In this document: one piece after another, positions 14,899 through 23,300 of the stretch
How positions within the stretch are numbered: position 1 is the stretch's first letter
How the letters are laid out: the number at the start of each line of letters is the position of its first letter
IMG/VR virus record: IMGVR_UViG_3300025120_000234
Location: 1 to 34,857 of that record
Source of the DNA: a virus
DNA: 34,857 bases
Direction: 5' to 3' (one strand)
Program-made: the position numbers and the translations under genes
Notes under the pieces: generated by a model
What the model was told of the DNA's origin: nothing
What the model saw: the letters and a program-made list of their open reading frames with translations, nothing else
Databases searched by the model: none

Positions 14899-15233
14899 TA
14901 TTTTACAATACTAGTATCGAGGAAACAGGGGGCAAATTCACCTAAGTCAACATCCATTAATTTTTTAAGTGCAAACTTAGCGTCCTCTTCGGTTAGTCCA
15001 TGTTCTGTTTTAAGAATAGTTATAGACATTGCACTAGAATAGCAAGCAATAGGTGGCTTATCCATCTGTTCCACCACACCCAACAAAGCTTCTTCAAGTT
15101 GCCCAAAAAATATTATTTCAGATAGATCATCATCTTCATCAAATAAATTTTCGGGGGTTGATTTGGATCTGTTAGAATAAGGATCTTTGTTCGGGCTGTA
15201 ATCCCATGAGAAAGAATCGAAACTGTTAATCAT
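14898..15233 (-). CDS. Small acidic protein of unknown function
   Basis: A 111-residue protein using the ATG at 15233, which overlaps the end of the small terminase gene by 8 bases; an in-frame TTG at 15248 would add five residues. The N-terminal half is polar and acidic (FDEDDDLSEIIFFGQLEEAL), the C-terminal half helical (GLTEEDAKFALKKLMDVDLG). The segment ITILKTEHGLTEEDAKFALK looks like a small helical bundle. No recognised domain. Its place between the small terminase and resolvase genes suggests co-expression with both. Confidence 0.65.
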   Translation of the reverse strand: MINSFDSFSWDYSPNKDPYSNRSKSTPENLFDEDDDLSEIIFFGQLEEALLGVVEQMDKPPIACYSSAMSITILKTEHGLTEEDAKFALKKLMDVDLGEFAPCFLDTSIVK

Positions 15234-15786
15234 CGCCCTGAATATCAATTATGGTTCCCTCACCCCGATCCGCTTTCTTGTTATTTAGGATCGAGATGTC
15301 TATCTGCATTTTACTAGCAGCGCCGCCTCCGGTCTTAGAGTTGAGACCTAAATTTCTCCGTATCAATTGGTCAAGTTCTGAAAGCTCCCTCACATTTTTA
15401 GGCGCGTTAATATTCTTCATCCCATCTCGTGCCAGTCGGATTGCCGCCATCGCCATATAGTTCTGATACTTATCGGCGGGGCTTGCCTGACTCTCAGCAA
15501 TCTCAAGGATGTCTTGTTCCTCCTTGATTCGTGCATCGTGTTTCGCTCGCATTACAGCCTCATCTGTCATGTTCTCTAAGTTCTGCTCGATGGGTGTTTC
15601 CTCACCTTCAATTTGCTCGTTCCTAACCAGACCTGACTTCTTAGCGGGGATGCCTCTTTTCTTAAACCATCTCCTGACTGTCCCCGCATGAACGCCTAAT
15701 TCCTTCGCGATAGCTGCCGTCTTCCAATCAGCTCGATACATTTGCACAGCACGTTCTTGAATTTCTTCTTTAGGATTCCCACTCAT
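15226..15786 (-). CDS. Terminase small subunit-like HTH protein
   Basis: A 186-residue protein. An N-terminal helix-turn-helix covers about residues 8-45 (AVQMYRADWKTAAIAKELGV, then HAGTVRRWFKKRGIPAK), of the type found in TerS and transposase-like DNA-binding domains. A long acidic helix follows (AVMRAKHDARIKEEQDILEI), then a helix with AAIRLARDGMKNIN and a C-terminal tail containing a short Gly/Lys/Met-rich stretch. TerS recognises the packaging site on the concatemer and recruits the large subunit. The large terminase gene begins 24 bp away on the opposite strand, which supports the call but is an unusual arrangement. A plain HTH regulator is the alternative. Confidence 0.65.
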   Translation of the reverse strand: MSGNPKEEIQERAVQMYRADWKTAAIAKELGVHAGTVRRWFKKRGIPAKKSGLVRNEQIEGEETPIEQNLENMTDEAVMRAKHDARIKEEQDILEIAESQASPADKYQNYMAMAAIRLARDGMKNINAPKNVRELSELDQLIRRNLGLNSKTGGGAASKMQIDISILNNKKADRGEGTIIDIQGDD

Positions 15787-15810
15787 GTAGATATATTGTG
15801 TAACAACATT
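15787..15810. promoter_or_regulatory. 24-bp divergent spacer between small and large terminase genes
   Basis: This is the only divergent start region in the window, yet only 24 bp separate the two ATG codons. It holds AT-rich sequence including TATATT (15792-15797), but I find no convincing -35 with proper spacing on either strand. Promoters must extend into one or both genes, or each gene is read from further away. No ribosome binding site is visible on either side. Confidence 0.35.
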
Positions 15811-17598
15811 ATGGCTTTAAACGAAGAGCGGAGCAAGCAGTTACTAGAACCCCGTATTGATGCGAAGACTAAGAAGATGGATGTTGGAGGGTTTCAAATC
15901 CCCCCAACTAGTTTAATCACTGCGCTTCTCTATGGGTTTGCGAACCACGAAACTGTTGTTGCTCGCGAATATTACTTCTGGAGAATTTGTGATGAGCTGT
16001 TCAACAACGAAGAGTTACCAGAAAAACTATGCGTCAAACACCCTTGGGCAGAGTTGATGATACGGGCGGCATTAGAAAATAAATATCTAGCCGTCGGAGG
16101 CTCCGCATCTTCGGGTAAGTCACACACTATGGCTGCTTGGGGAATCGTTAACTGGTTATCTCAACCCCAAGACACTCTGGTCCTGATGACATCCACCACG
16201 CTTCGTGAAGCTCGCAAACGAATCTGGGGTAGTGTGATGTCTCTCCTGTCCGTGATTGATGATGCACCAATCAAGATTCGGGATTCAATAGGGAACGCAG
16301 CATACATTAACGAGAAGGGAATTCTAATTGAGCGGGCAGGACTATCTCTGATTTCAGCGGAGAAGAGTAAGACTAAGGAAGCTGTGGGTAAGTTTATCGG
16401 AATCAAACAGAAGAGAGTGATACTCATTGGGGACGAGCTATCAGAATTATCTGAAGCAATTTTGAACGCTGGATTAACTAACTTGTCTAAGAACCCTTCA
16501 TTTCAAATGATCGGGATGAGTAACCCCAACTCAAGGTTTGATGCGTTTGGTATATGGTCTACCCCCAAAGATGGGTGGGACAGTGTAGATACTAACACCG
16601 CAGATGGGTGGGACACAAAATGGAATGGCAAGTATCTACGGCTAGACGGAGAGAGATCCCCAAACATTTTAGCTGGGGAGGTCATCTATCCGTGGCTCCC
16701 CACACAAGAAAAACTTGACGAAGATAAAGCTTTGTTGGGTGTAGAGAGTAGGGGCTACATGCGAATGGTTCGCGCTGTATTTTTTGATAGTGATGAAACC
16801 ACGGGCATATACACAGAGAATGAACTAACTAACACGGGAGCTTTAAACGCAGTTGAATGGAGGGGTGCGCCCATTAATTTATGCGGTATAGACCCCGCAT
16901 TTACTAATGGTGGTGATAGAACCATACTTTACACAGCTAAATGTGGCTACAGTGTCTCTGGTCAGTATGTGTTGGAGTTTGGTAGAGCGATTCATCTTAA
17001 TGATGATGCGACAAATAAAGCAGTCCCTCGAACCTACCAGATAGTGAGACAGATTCGTGAGCATTGCGAAAAGCTAAAGATCCTGCCAGAGAATGTCAGC
17101 GTCGATGCCACTGGAGCGGGTGCGCCCTTTTGCGATGTCCTCGCTGGCGAGTGGTCGAATCGATTTATGCGTATTTCTTTTGGTGGTAAAGCTAGTGATA
17201 AGCGAGTTAGCGCGAATAGCCAGATGATTGGGACTGAACTCTACGTTAACAGGGTTTCAGAACTGTGGTTTGTTGGGAAAGAATTGATGAGGACACGGCA
17301 GGTTTATGGAGTGAACAGCGATCTCGCCCAAGAAATCACAGCGAGGAACTACGATCATGTGAAAGGATCGACCCTCCGAATGAAGATAGAATCCAAGCCA
17401 GAGTTCAAAGCCAGATTCGGGAGGAGTCCCGACCTCGCCGATGCCGCTTTTCTTGCTCTCGATTGTGCGCGTCAAAGACTGGGCTTAGTAGCCGTAGATC
17501 CACCAAAGGACGGGGATAAACTGCATAACGGACCTAGACGTTCGATGAAGTTTTTGAGTGGGGCTTTGCAGAATCCTGATGCCACGCTTGTCGATTGA
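15811..17598 (+). CDS. terL: Terminase large subunit
   Basis: A 595-residue packaging motor and nuclease. I chose the ATG at 15811; the frame is open further left but only into the divergent small terminase gene. The ATPase domain has Walker A GGSASSGKS (residues 96-104) and Walker B VILIGDE (203-209, Asp208 and Glu209), followed by a coupling-type segment QMIGMSNPNS (232-241). The RNase H-like nuclease domain has Asp361 in CGIDPAFTNGGDRT, Asp432 in VSVDATGAGA and Asp544 in SPDLADAAFLAL. It should translocate DNA into proheads through the portal (not in the window) and cut the concatemer. Its stop codon overlaps the -35 element of the next promoter. Confidence 0.93.
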   Translation: MALNEERSKQLLEPRIDAKTKKMDVGGFQIPPTSLITALLYGFANHETVVAREYYFWRICDELFNNEELPEKLCVKHPWAELMIRAALENKYLAVGGSASSGKSHTMAAWGIVNWLSQPQDTLVLMTSTTLREARKRIWGSVMSLLSVIDDAPIKIRDSIGNAAYINEKGILIERAGLSLISAEKSKTKEAVGKFIGIKQKRVILIGDELSELSEAILNAGLTNLSKNPSFQMIGMSNPNSRFDAFGIWSTPKDGWDSVDTNTADGWDTKWNGKYLRLDGERSPNILAGEVIYPWLPTQEKLDEDKALLGVESRGYMRMVRAVFFDSDETTGIYTENELTNTGALNAVEWRGAPINLCGIDPAFTNGGDRTILYTAKCGYSVSGQYVLEFGRAIHLNDDATNKAVPRTYQIVRQIREHCEKLKILPENVSVDATGAGAPFCDVLAGEWSNRFMRISFGGKASDKRVSANSQMIGTELYVNRVSELWFVGKELMRTRQVYGVNSDLAQEITARNYDHVKGSTLRMKIESKPEFKARFGRSPDLADAAFLALDCARQRLGLVAVDPPKDGDKLHNGPRRSMKFLSGALQNPDATLVD

Positions 17599-17623
17599 CT
17601 TTCCCCCACGCAGAACGTATAAT
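17595..17623 (+). promoter_or_regulatory. Strong sigma70-type promoter
   Basis: TTGACT (17595-17600) and a perfect TATAAT (17618-17623) are separated by exactly 17 bases. Predicted initiation is about 17630, only six bases before the ATG at 17636, which has no Shine-Dalgarno sequence. The -35 overlaps the terL stop codon. It would drive the virion-protein block ending with the giant gene. Confidence 0.75.
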
Positions 17624-17635
17624 TTTAATCAGACT

Positions 17636-19219
17636 ATGAGTGTAAAGAAGTTTCTAAAAGATTTTATAAACGTAGGCACGGGTGGGAGGAAATCAGGTGG
17701 GGCGAAAGAAGTTGCCTCAGAGCCAGATAAAGCCTCATATCTAAGAGATTTTTTAACCGTAGGTACGGGTGGGCGGAAATCAGGTGGGGAGAGAGAAGTT
17801 GAACTAGAGCCAGAAAGCTCATTACCTCCAGATGCTTTAAAACAATTACAAGATTTCTTAGGTAAGCCAGAACCTGAGTCAGAACCTCCAGTAACCGAAA
17901 TCGCTGGGTCAATGTATAATCCGTGGTCTGCGATAATGGCAATACCTGAAATGGGAAAACGGGCAGTTGATCTCGGCGAGACCGCATTCGATATCAAGGA
18001 TAACGTATACGATACCTTTTTTAATACGAAGGTTAACCCAAAAGCGTCAATTTTTGATGCTAGTGAACCAATCTTTATCCCTAAAAACAATGATGCTCTT
18101 AAAGATAAGCTACTATCTTCAGAGCCACAAGTTAAGTATGAACCAGCGCCAACTTTAGAGAACACTCAAGGAGTGGGGGCGCGGGCAGGGTTTGGTAAGG
18201 GCCAATTAACAGGATCTCAATCAGATCAAGTTGAAGAGAAGTATCGAGCAGATCTTGAGAAAGCTGAGTCTCTGACTGGAAAAGAAAAAGACCTCGCCAT
18301 TTACGACGCTGAAAAAGCGAAGCGTAGTATGGTAAGTGGGTTCAGGGGGTCTAACACGGTAGTGGCGAGACCTTCAAATACAATGGCTAGAGCCAACACA
18401 GTGACAGGGGGGCAAGGAGTTAATATTGGTGGTGAAGTTAATATTAGTGGGGGCGATCAACCCCAAGATATTAGAACAACAAACCTCCCCCCGAACCCCG
18501 CCGCGAAAGAAGAGGGTATGAATATCACACGCGATGATAAGGGAAGCACTGTGCTGGGTGATTATAGCACTATAGGATATGCTACAAAGCCCGCAGAAAA
18601 TTATGGGGAAGATCCAATGCTCGGTGAAAAAGGAACCATTAGTTCAGAGGGTTACGATTTACCATATAAGGTGAGGCGTTCTGCTGCGGAAAGAGTTAAA
18701 ATTAACAGAAAAGAAAGAGGAGAAGCCGCAGAAGAATTCAGGAAAAAAGAAAACTACGATGCCTTCTTTGAGAACAGTAAGAAGACATTGGGGACAACTG
18801 CTAAAGGGTTAGGCGTAAATAAAGGACAGGCAAGCTTATACGCTCCCAACAGGGGGATGAGGAAAGCGAAGAAAATGATGGATGCGGGATTCCCTAAAGT
18901 AGCCAACATGATTGCTGGTAATTGGGCCATGTCTCCTGAATCGGACTCTCCGATTATGAATAAAGCAATGCGTGATCGACTCCTGAATTCTGCCGAGGAG
19001 GCAGAAAAGATGAGGAGAGCTAATAGTAAGATGGAACAATTGATGACGGAACAAAAGAGAATGAAGTTGATGGAAGAAATAAATAAAGGTGCTGACCCCA
19101 AAGAGGGAGTGGGGAATCCTACAGCTTCACTAAACCGACAATCTTTCTACCCCCAAGCAGGACGAAACCCATTTTTCCCAGAGAGGGTGAAATTAAACTC
19201 ATCTAAACTTAGCGTATAA
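17636..19219 (+). CDS. Putative internal virion protein with N-terminal duplication
   Basis: A 527-residue protein starting at the ATG at 17636; the open frame extends to 17558, but that lies inside terL and upstream of the promoter. Residues 6-34 and 35-63 are a tandem duplication with the core VGTGGRKSGG. The middle is polar and Gly/Asn-rich (low complexity). Residues about 186-232 (GQLTGSQSDQ, then AESLTGKEKDLA and AEKAK) are clearly related to a segment of the 3345-residue protein downstream. The C-terminal part is basic and helical (MRKAKKMMDAGFPKVANMIA, then EEAEKMRRANSKMEQLMTEQ). There are no membrane segments and no known domain. Location between terL and the giant gene suggests a protein packed in or released with the virion. 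Confidence 0.65.
   Translation: MSVKKFLKDFINVGTGGRKSGGAKEVASEPDKASYLRDFLTVGTGGRKSGGEREVELEPESSLPPDALKQLQDFLGKPEPESEPPVTEIAGSMYNPWSAIMAIPEMGKRAVDLGETAFDIKDNVYDTFFNTKVNPKASIFDASEPIFIPKNNDALKDKLLSSEPQVKYEPAPTLENTQGVGARAGFGKGQLTGSQSDQVEEKYRADLEKAESLTGKEKDLAIYDAEKAKRSMVSGFRGSNTVVARPSNTMARANTVTGGQGVNIGGEVNISGGDQPQDIRTTNLPPNPAAKEEGMNITRDDKGSTVLGDYSTIGYATKPAENYGEDPMLGEKGTISSEGYDLPYKVRRSAAERVKINRKERGEAAEEFRKKENYDAFFENSKKTLGTTAKGLGVNKGQASLYAPNRGMRKAKKMMDAGFPKVANMIAGNWAMSPESDSPIMNKAMRDRLLNSAEEAEKMRRANSKMEQLMTEQKRMKLMEEINKGADPKEGVGNPTASLNRQSFYPQAGRNPFFPERVKLNSSKLSV
17651..17824 (+). repeat. 87-bp in-frame tandem duplication
   Basis: Units start at 17651 and 17738 and encode FLKDFINVGTGGRKSGG and YLRDFLTVGTGGRKSGG, each followed by a short acidic linker. 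Runs such as GTACGGGTGGG against GGCACGGGTGGG, and AAATCAGGTGGGG in both, show a fairly recent duplication. Confidence 0.85.
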
Positions 19220-20328
19220 TGTTTGACCCAATTACTGACCCACTGAACGACTTGGATTATAATAGGGACATTGCGTCTCAAAAAAATGAGTTCGGACTAG
19301 CTGGCATGACCAGTAGGCAAGCGGCTTATGTCAATGCGGTTAGCGACCGACTTTTAGATCCTCAACGTAAGAGGATGTTCGCTTTAAATAATCAATTTGA
19401 AAAAAGTAGAGCCGCCGATCTTGCGTTTGCGAAGGGGCAGCTTGAAATTGACCAGAGGAAAAAAGAGCTTAAAAGAACTCAAGAAAGTAATCTTAGAATG
19501 GACGAGGTAATGGGCCAATTTAATGAGGTTGCTAATAATGAAAGCCTAACACCAGAACAACAGCAAGCGGAGTTTGGTAGAATTCAAATGACCAACGCTC
19601 AAACTTTGGCGGGGTCTACTTTTGGTAGTGCGTATATGCAGGGTCTTAACAATTTCTTAATCCCTCAATTGAAGCGACAAGCGGAAGACAGAGCTTATCA
19701 GCTTGGGGTTGATAAAGAAATAGGGCGGGAACAAAGAGCCGTCGAACGGAAAGAGCAAGACACTTCAGCAGCAGATTATCTCATAGCGCAGATGGCTACC
19801 GATCCCAATCAAGCTGAACTTATCTTGGATAAAGAAAATCCAACGGCTCGCGACTTGGCTATGGCTGATGCCGCAAGAGTTGTAGCTGCAAGGAGTAAAC
19901 AGAAATTAGAACTGGATGAAGCTAAAAGACAGGCAGCACTAGAGAAGGCTCTCCTTGATCAACAGAGAAAAGATAATATCACTATGGCAGATGACGCCAT
20001 CGACTCTTTTGAAAAGGCAATATCGGCTGTGATGAAGATTGATTCCAATTCTGAAGATGATGACGGGATGGTGGAAATTTCTCCCGAAGATGAGGCTTTA
20101 TTAGAAAGCTACCGAGGGTCAGATCTTCGGTATGGCTCGGGCGAAGAAGATATAATTAGCATCTCATCCGAAGCAACTACACAAGAGCTTATTAAGAAAC
20201 TTAGACAGGCTCAAAACAAAGCTAGTGAAACAAAGAGGAGTATTTTATCTTCCTCTACCCCATCAGTAAACAGGGGTAATCTTAGAAGTCCACTATCACC
20301 CACTGTTGGTGGGGGCTTCCGCAAATAA
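19219..20328 (+). CDS. Putative internal virion protein, coiled-coil rich
   Basis: A 369-residue protein, translationally coupled to the previous gene (TAATG). Residues about 40-130 are a long charged helix (RRKMFALNNQ-type start, then KGQLEIDQRKKELKRTQESN) and a second long helix covers about 155-265 (ERKEQDTSAADYLIAQMA, then KLELDEAKRQAALEKALLDQ). After an acidic Ser-rich region (IDSNSEDDDGMVEISPEDE) a short helix precedes a basic, Gly/Pro-rich C-terminus ending GGGFRK. There is no membrane segment. Long helical proteins placed before a giant protein recall the internal core/ejection proteins of podoviruses, but the role is inferred from layout, not homology. Confidence 0.65.
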   Translation: MFDPITDPLNDLDYNRDIASQKNEFGLAGMTSRQAAYVNAVSDRLLDPQRKRMFALNNQFEKSRAADLAFAKGQLEIDQRKKELKRTQESNLRMDEVMGQFNEVANNESLTPEQQQAEFGRIQMTNAQTLAGSTFGSAYMQGLNNFLIPQLKRQAEDRAYQLGVDKEIGREQRAVERKEQDTSAADYLIAQMATDPNQAELILDKENPTARDLAMADAARVVAARSKQKLELDEAKRQAALEKALLDQQRKDNITMADDAIDSFEKAISAVMKIDSNSEDDDGMVEISPEDEALLESYRGSDLRYGSGEEDIISISSEATTQELIKKLRQAQNKASETKRSILSSSTPSVNRGNLRSPLSPTVGGGFRK

Positions 20329-20355
20329 CATATACAAATACATACTGCTTCTGCT

Positions 20356-23300
20356 ATGACAGACCCAAGCGAACCAAACAAATCCTCCCTCACTGAAATT
20401 CCGTATTCGGATTGGTCCTTAAAAAATAATTATGATGACCCAGTAGAAAGCTACAGTAGATACACCGACGATGTAAAAGATCAGTATCTTAAGGCGGGGC
20501 AATTCAACATAGGTGTAGCACAAGCTCTTGACTCTAGTCTGGTAAGTGTTCTCGAAGAGGAAGGACTTATAACACCGGATAATCAGGATCAAGTTTTTGA
20601 TAAATTAAATTCTTACCGGTCCTCTTCTTTTGAGGAAGACATTGAATTCATTAGAGAATTCTCAGAATCTAATCAGCCATTTAGTGGTGAAGAAGAGAAT
20701 GATCTCGCCACATATATGTCTAGCACATACCAAGGAGTCGAATTACCAGAAGATCTCGACCCCACTAAAATCACAGAGGCAGTTAGGAGTAAAAAAGAAG
20801 ACGTAGTTACTGCGTTATATGACAAAGGAACCATTGATGCTGGTTCTTATATTGACTCCAATGGAGACCGTAAGTTTTTAGGGGGTAGAATCCCAGAGGG
20901 AAAGTCAGTAGAAGATGTTATCCTCGATAACAAAAGGTATGGTGTAGTTGCTGAAGACATTCTCAACATCCAAAATAAGAGAACCCGTGTAGCTGGAACG
21001 AGTAGATTGGGTTACACCCCTGAGTCCGATAATTACAACTTGATGCAGTATGAAGTTGAAGACCGCTTGAAAGCTTCGGGCATCTTAAAAGAGCTAATAA
21101 CGGAGGACAGTGATTTATTCGACAAAGATGTAGCCGCCCGCTTTGAAGCATTACGAAGAGATTTTGGTAAAACCAAATCTTGGGACATGTGGGATTCAGC
21201 TATCGATAACACTGGGGATGTCCTAGGGGACGTAGCTCAAAGTATAAAGAAAGGTTGGAACTGGATATCTTCAGATGACGAAGAATTCCAACAAGTAAAA
21301 GAAGAACAAGAGTTCGAGGAACTCATGGAATCCCACGAGGATAGCATTGATGAGGCTAAAGAAGGTTTACTTGACTACCTCACAAATAAAACAGGTTACG
21401 CTAAAGATGTTCTTGAAGACGCAGTGGATGACACAGTTAAACTTTTATCTAGAGGGAAGCATAACGGGGAAGCAGCTACTTTGCTTTACTCGGAAGATGG
21501 AGAAGATCTAAGTGACAACGTGGTTAAGACTTCGTTTAACGGAGTATTAGTAGCAGAAGAATTAAACTTCAAACCTGAAGAATACAAACGTGCCTTGTTT
21601 CAAGCAGGGTTGACAAACGAACAAGTAGAATTTCAGGAAGCTAATAGAGTCGCGACTAACGAACTTAATTTTTCAAACATTAGTAATGTCTTGGCTAATG
21701 ACGAAGATCTCGGCGATGATTGGCAACAAGCTTTAATTGCAGGTAAGTGGAATGGGTTATCTAATAATGAGATAACTGAAAAGTTTGTAGCAGAACACAA
21801 CCCAAGCTTTCGTTATGATGGGTTAGCAACTAGCGTAAAACACGGTGTAACTACACTTGGTTATGGCGTAGCTGCCATGTTCAACTCTGAATGGGGGCAA
21901 GATGGACTAGTTAACAATCAAAAAGAAATAGCTCAAAATAGAGCTATGGCTGAAATTTTTGGTGTTGAAATGGGGATGGAACAAGATGCTGCGGAACAAC
22001 TTGCTCCTATGGCTGTTGATATGATGATCGGCATTGGGGCAACATTACTAACCCCGATTACTGGAGGATTGTCTGCGGTTGGAGCCGCCACATACGCATC
22101 TAGCAAGGCAGCAGCTACTGCTATGGCTAGGAACTTAATAAAAACCACGACGTTATCTACCATAAAATCTGCCCCTACCGCAGCAGTAAAAGAAGCGATA
22201 AAAGAAACTGCAAAAGTTGGTGTCAAGAGGGCCACGATTGCTAAAACTTTTTACCAAGGAACATTTAGTAATGTTTTAAAACAACAATCTAAACGAGACT
22301 TGTCCGGCAAGTTAGTTAAAGAAGAAGCAGAAGACGCAGTCGAAAGGATTCTCAAAGCAAAAACTTTAGGGGCCGATGCTACAGCAGATCAAGTGATGGG
22401 TGCTGTAAAAATGTATAACGGCAGAGTTGCAAAGTTTCTTGATGTGTCCACTCCAGCATTCATTCCAGCAGCGACACGCTCTGGGTCGATGAGTTATGGA
22501 TCTATGTTCTCCACCACCACGGATCAATTAACTGCCAAACACCAAGACGCAGAAGGTAATTGGATCGGAGATTGGAGTGCCGAGAAAGTTAGGCAGGAAG
22601 CGCATGGTGTAGCTTTTACAGGGGCGCTAGTGGCAGGAACAACTACAGGTTTAATCACTGCTGGTTTAGGTCAAATAGCTGGTGGTAAGTTTGGGGGTGT
22701 TGAGAATGCATACCTAAGAGGAGTAAGTTATAAACAACTCAAGATAGCTACTGATAGAATGATCGGTAGAACATCTTCTGATGTCGCCTTCCAGAAACTT
22801 ATCAAGAGATCAGTGAGGAAAGTGATGCGTAAAGCTGCCGCTGGCGGTGGGGCGCAATTTCTTAGAGGAGTAGCTGGTGAATCTTTTGAAGAAGGATTAG
22901 ATGAGTTATTGAATGGTGTAATTCAAGATACATTTACTAACCAGAATACTCCTTTCAGAGAAAGAATAGAAGCTACACTACAGGGCGCAGCTTTGGGTGC
23001 GTTTATGGGAGGACTCGCACCTTCAATGGGTGCCGCTATTCGAAACAACCCACTTACTAAAGGGCCACTTGCTGACAGAGATAAGATGCAGCAACTCGAA
23101 GCTGACATAATGGAAGACTTCGATTCTGAAGTTGCAAAGGATGCTGAGTTATCTAAGAAGAAAAAAGAACTTGAGGAACTAGCACCCGCTACAGCGCAAG
23201 AACTCGACAAGGCTCAAAAAGAATTCGCAGAAAAACCTGCAACAGAAACTACCCCCCAATCTGAAGCTGAAGCTGAAGCTGAAGCACAACAAGAAGCGGT

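Noticed and set aside
15742-15810. Upstream extension of terL to an ATG at 15742
   Set aside because: It would run antisense through the start of the small terminase-like gene; the ATG at 15811 gives a normal terminase N-terminus.
17629-18165. 178-residue minus-strand open frame opposite the gene after terL
   Set aside because: Antisense to a gene with a strong promoter and internal protein repeats; composition is Ser/Pro/Leu-rich and low-complexity, typical of a shadow.
20298-20316. Hairpin CCCAC/GTGGG at the end of the 369-residue gene as a terminator
   Set aside because: Short stem within coding sequence, not followed by a T run, and the giant gene follows directly.
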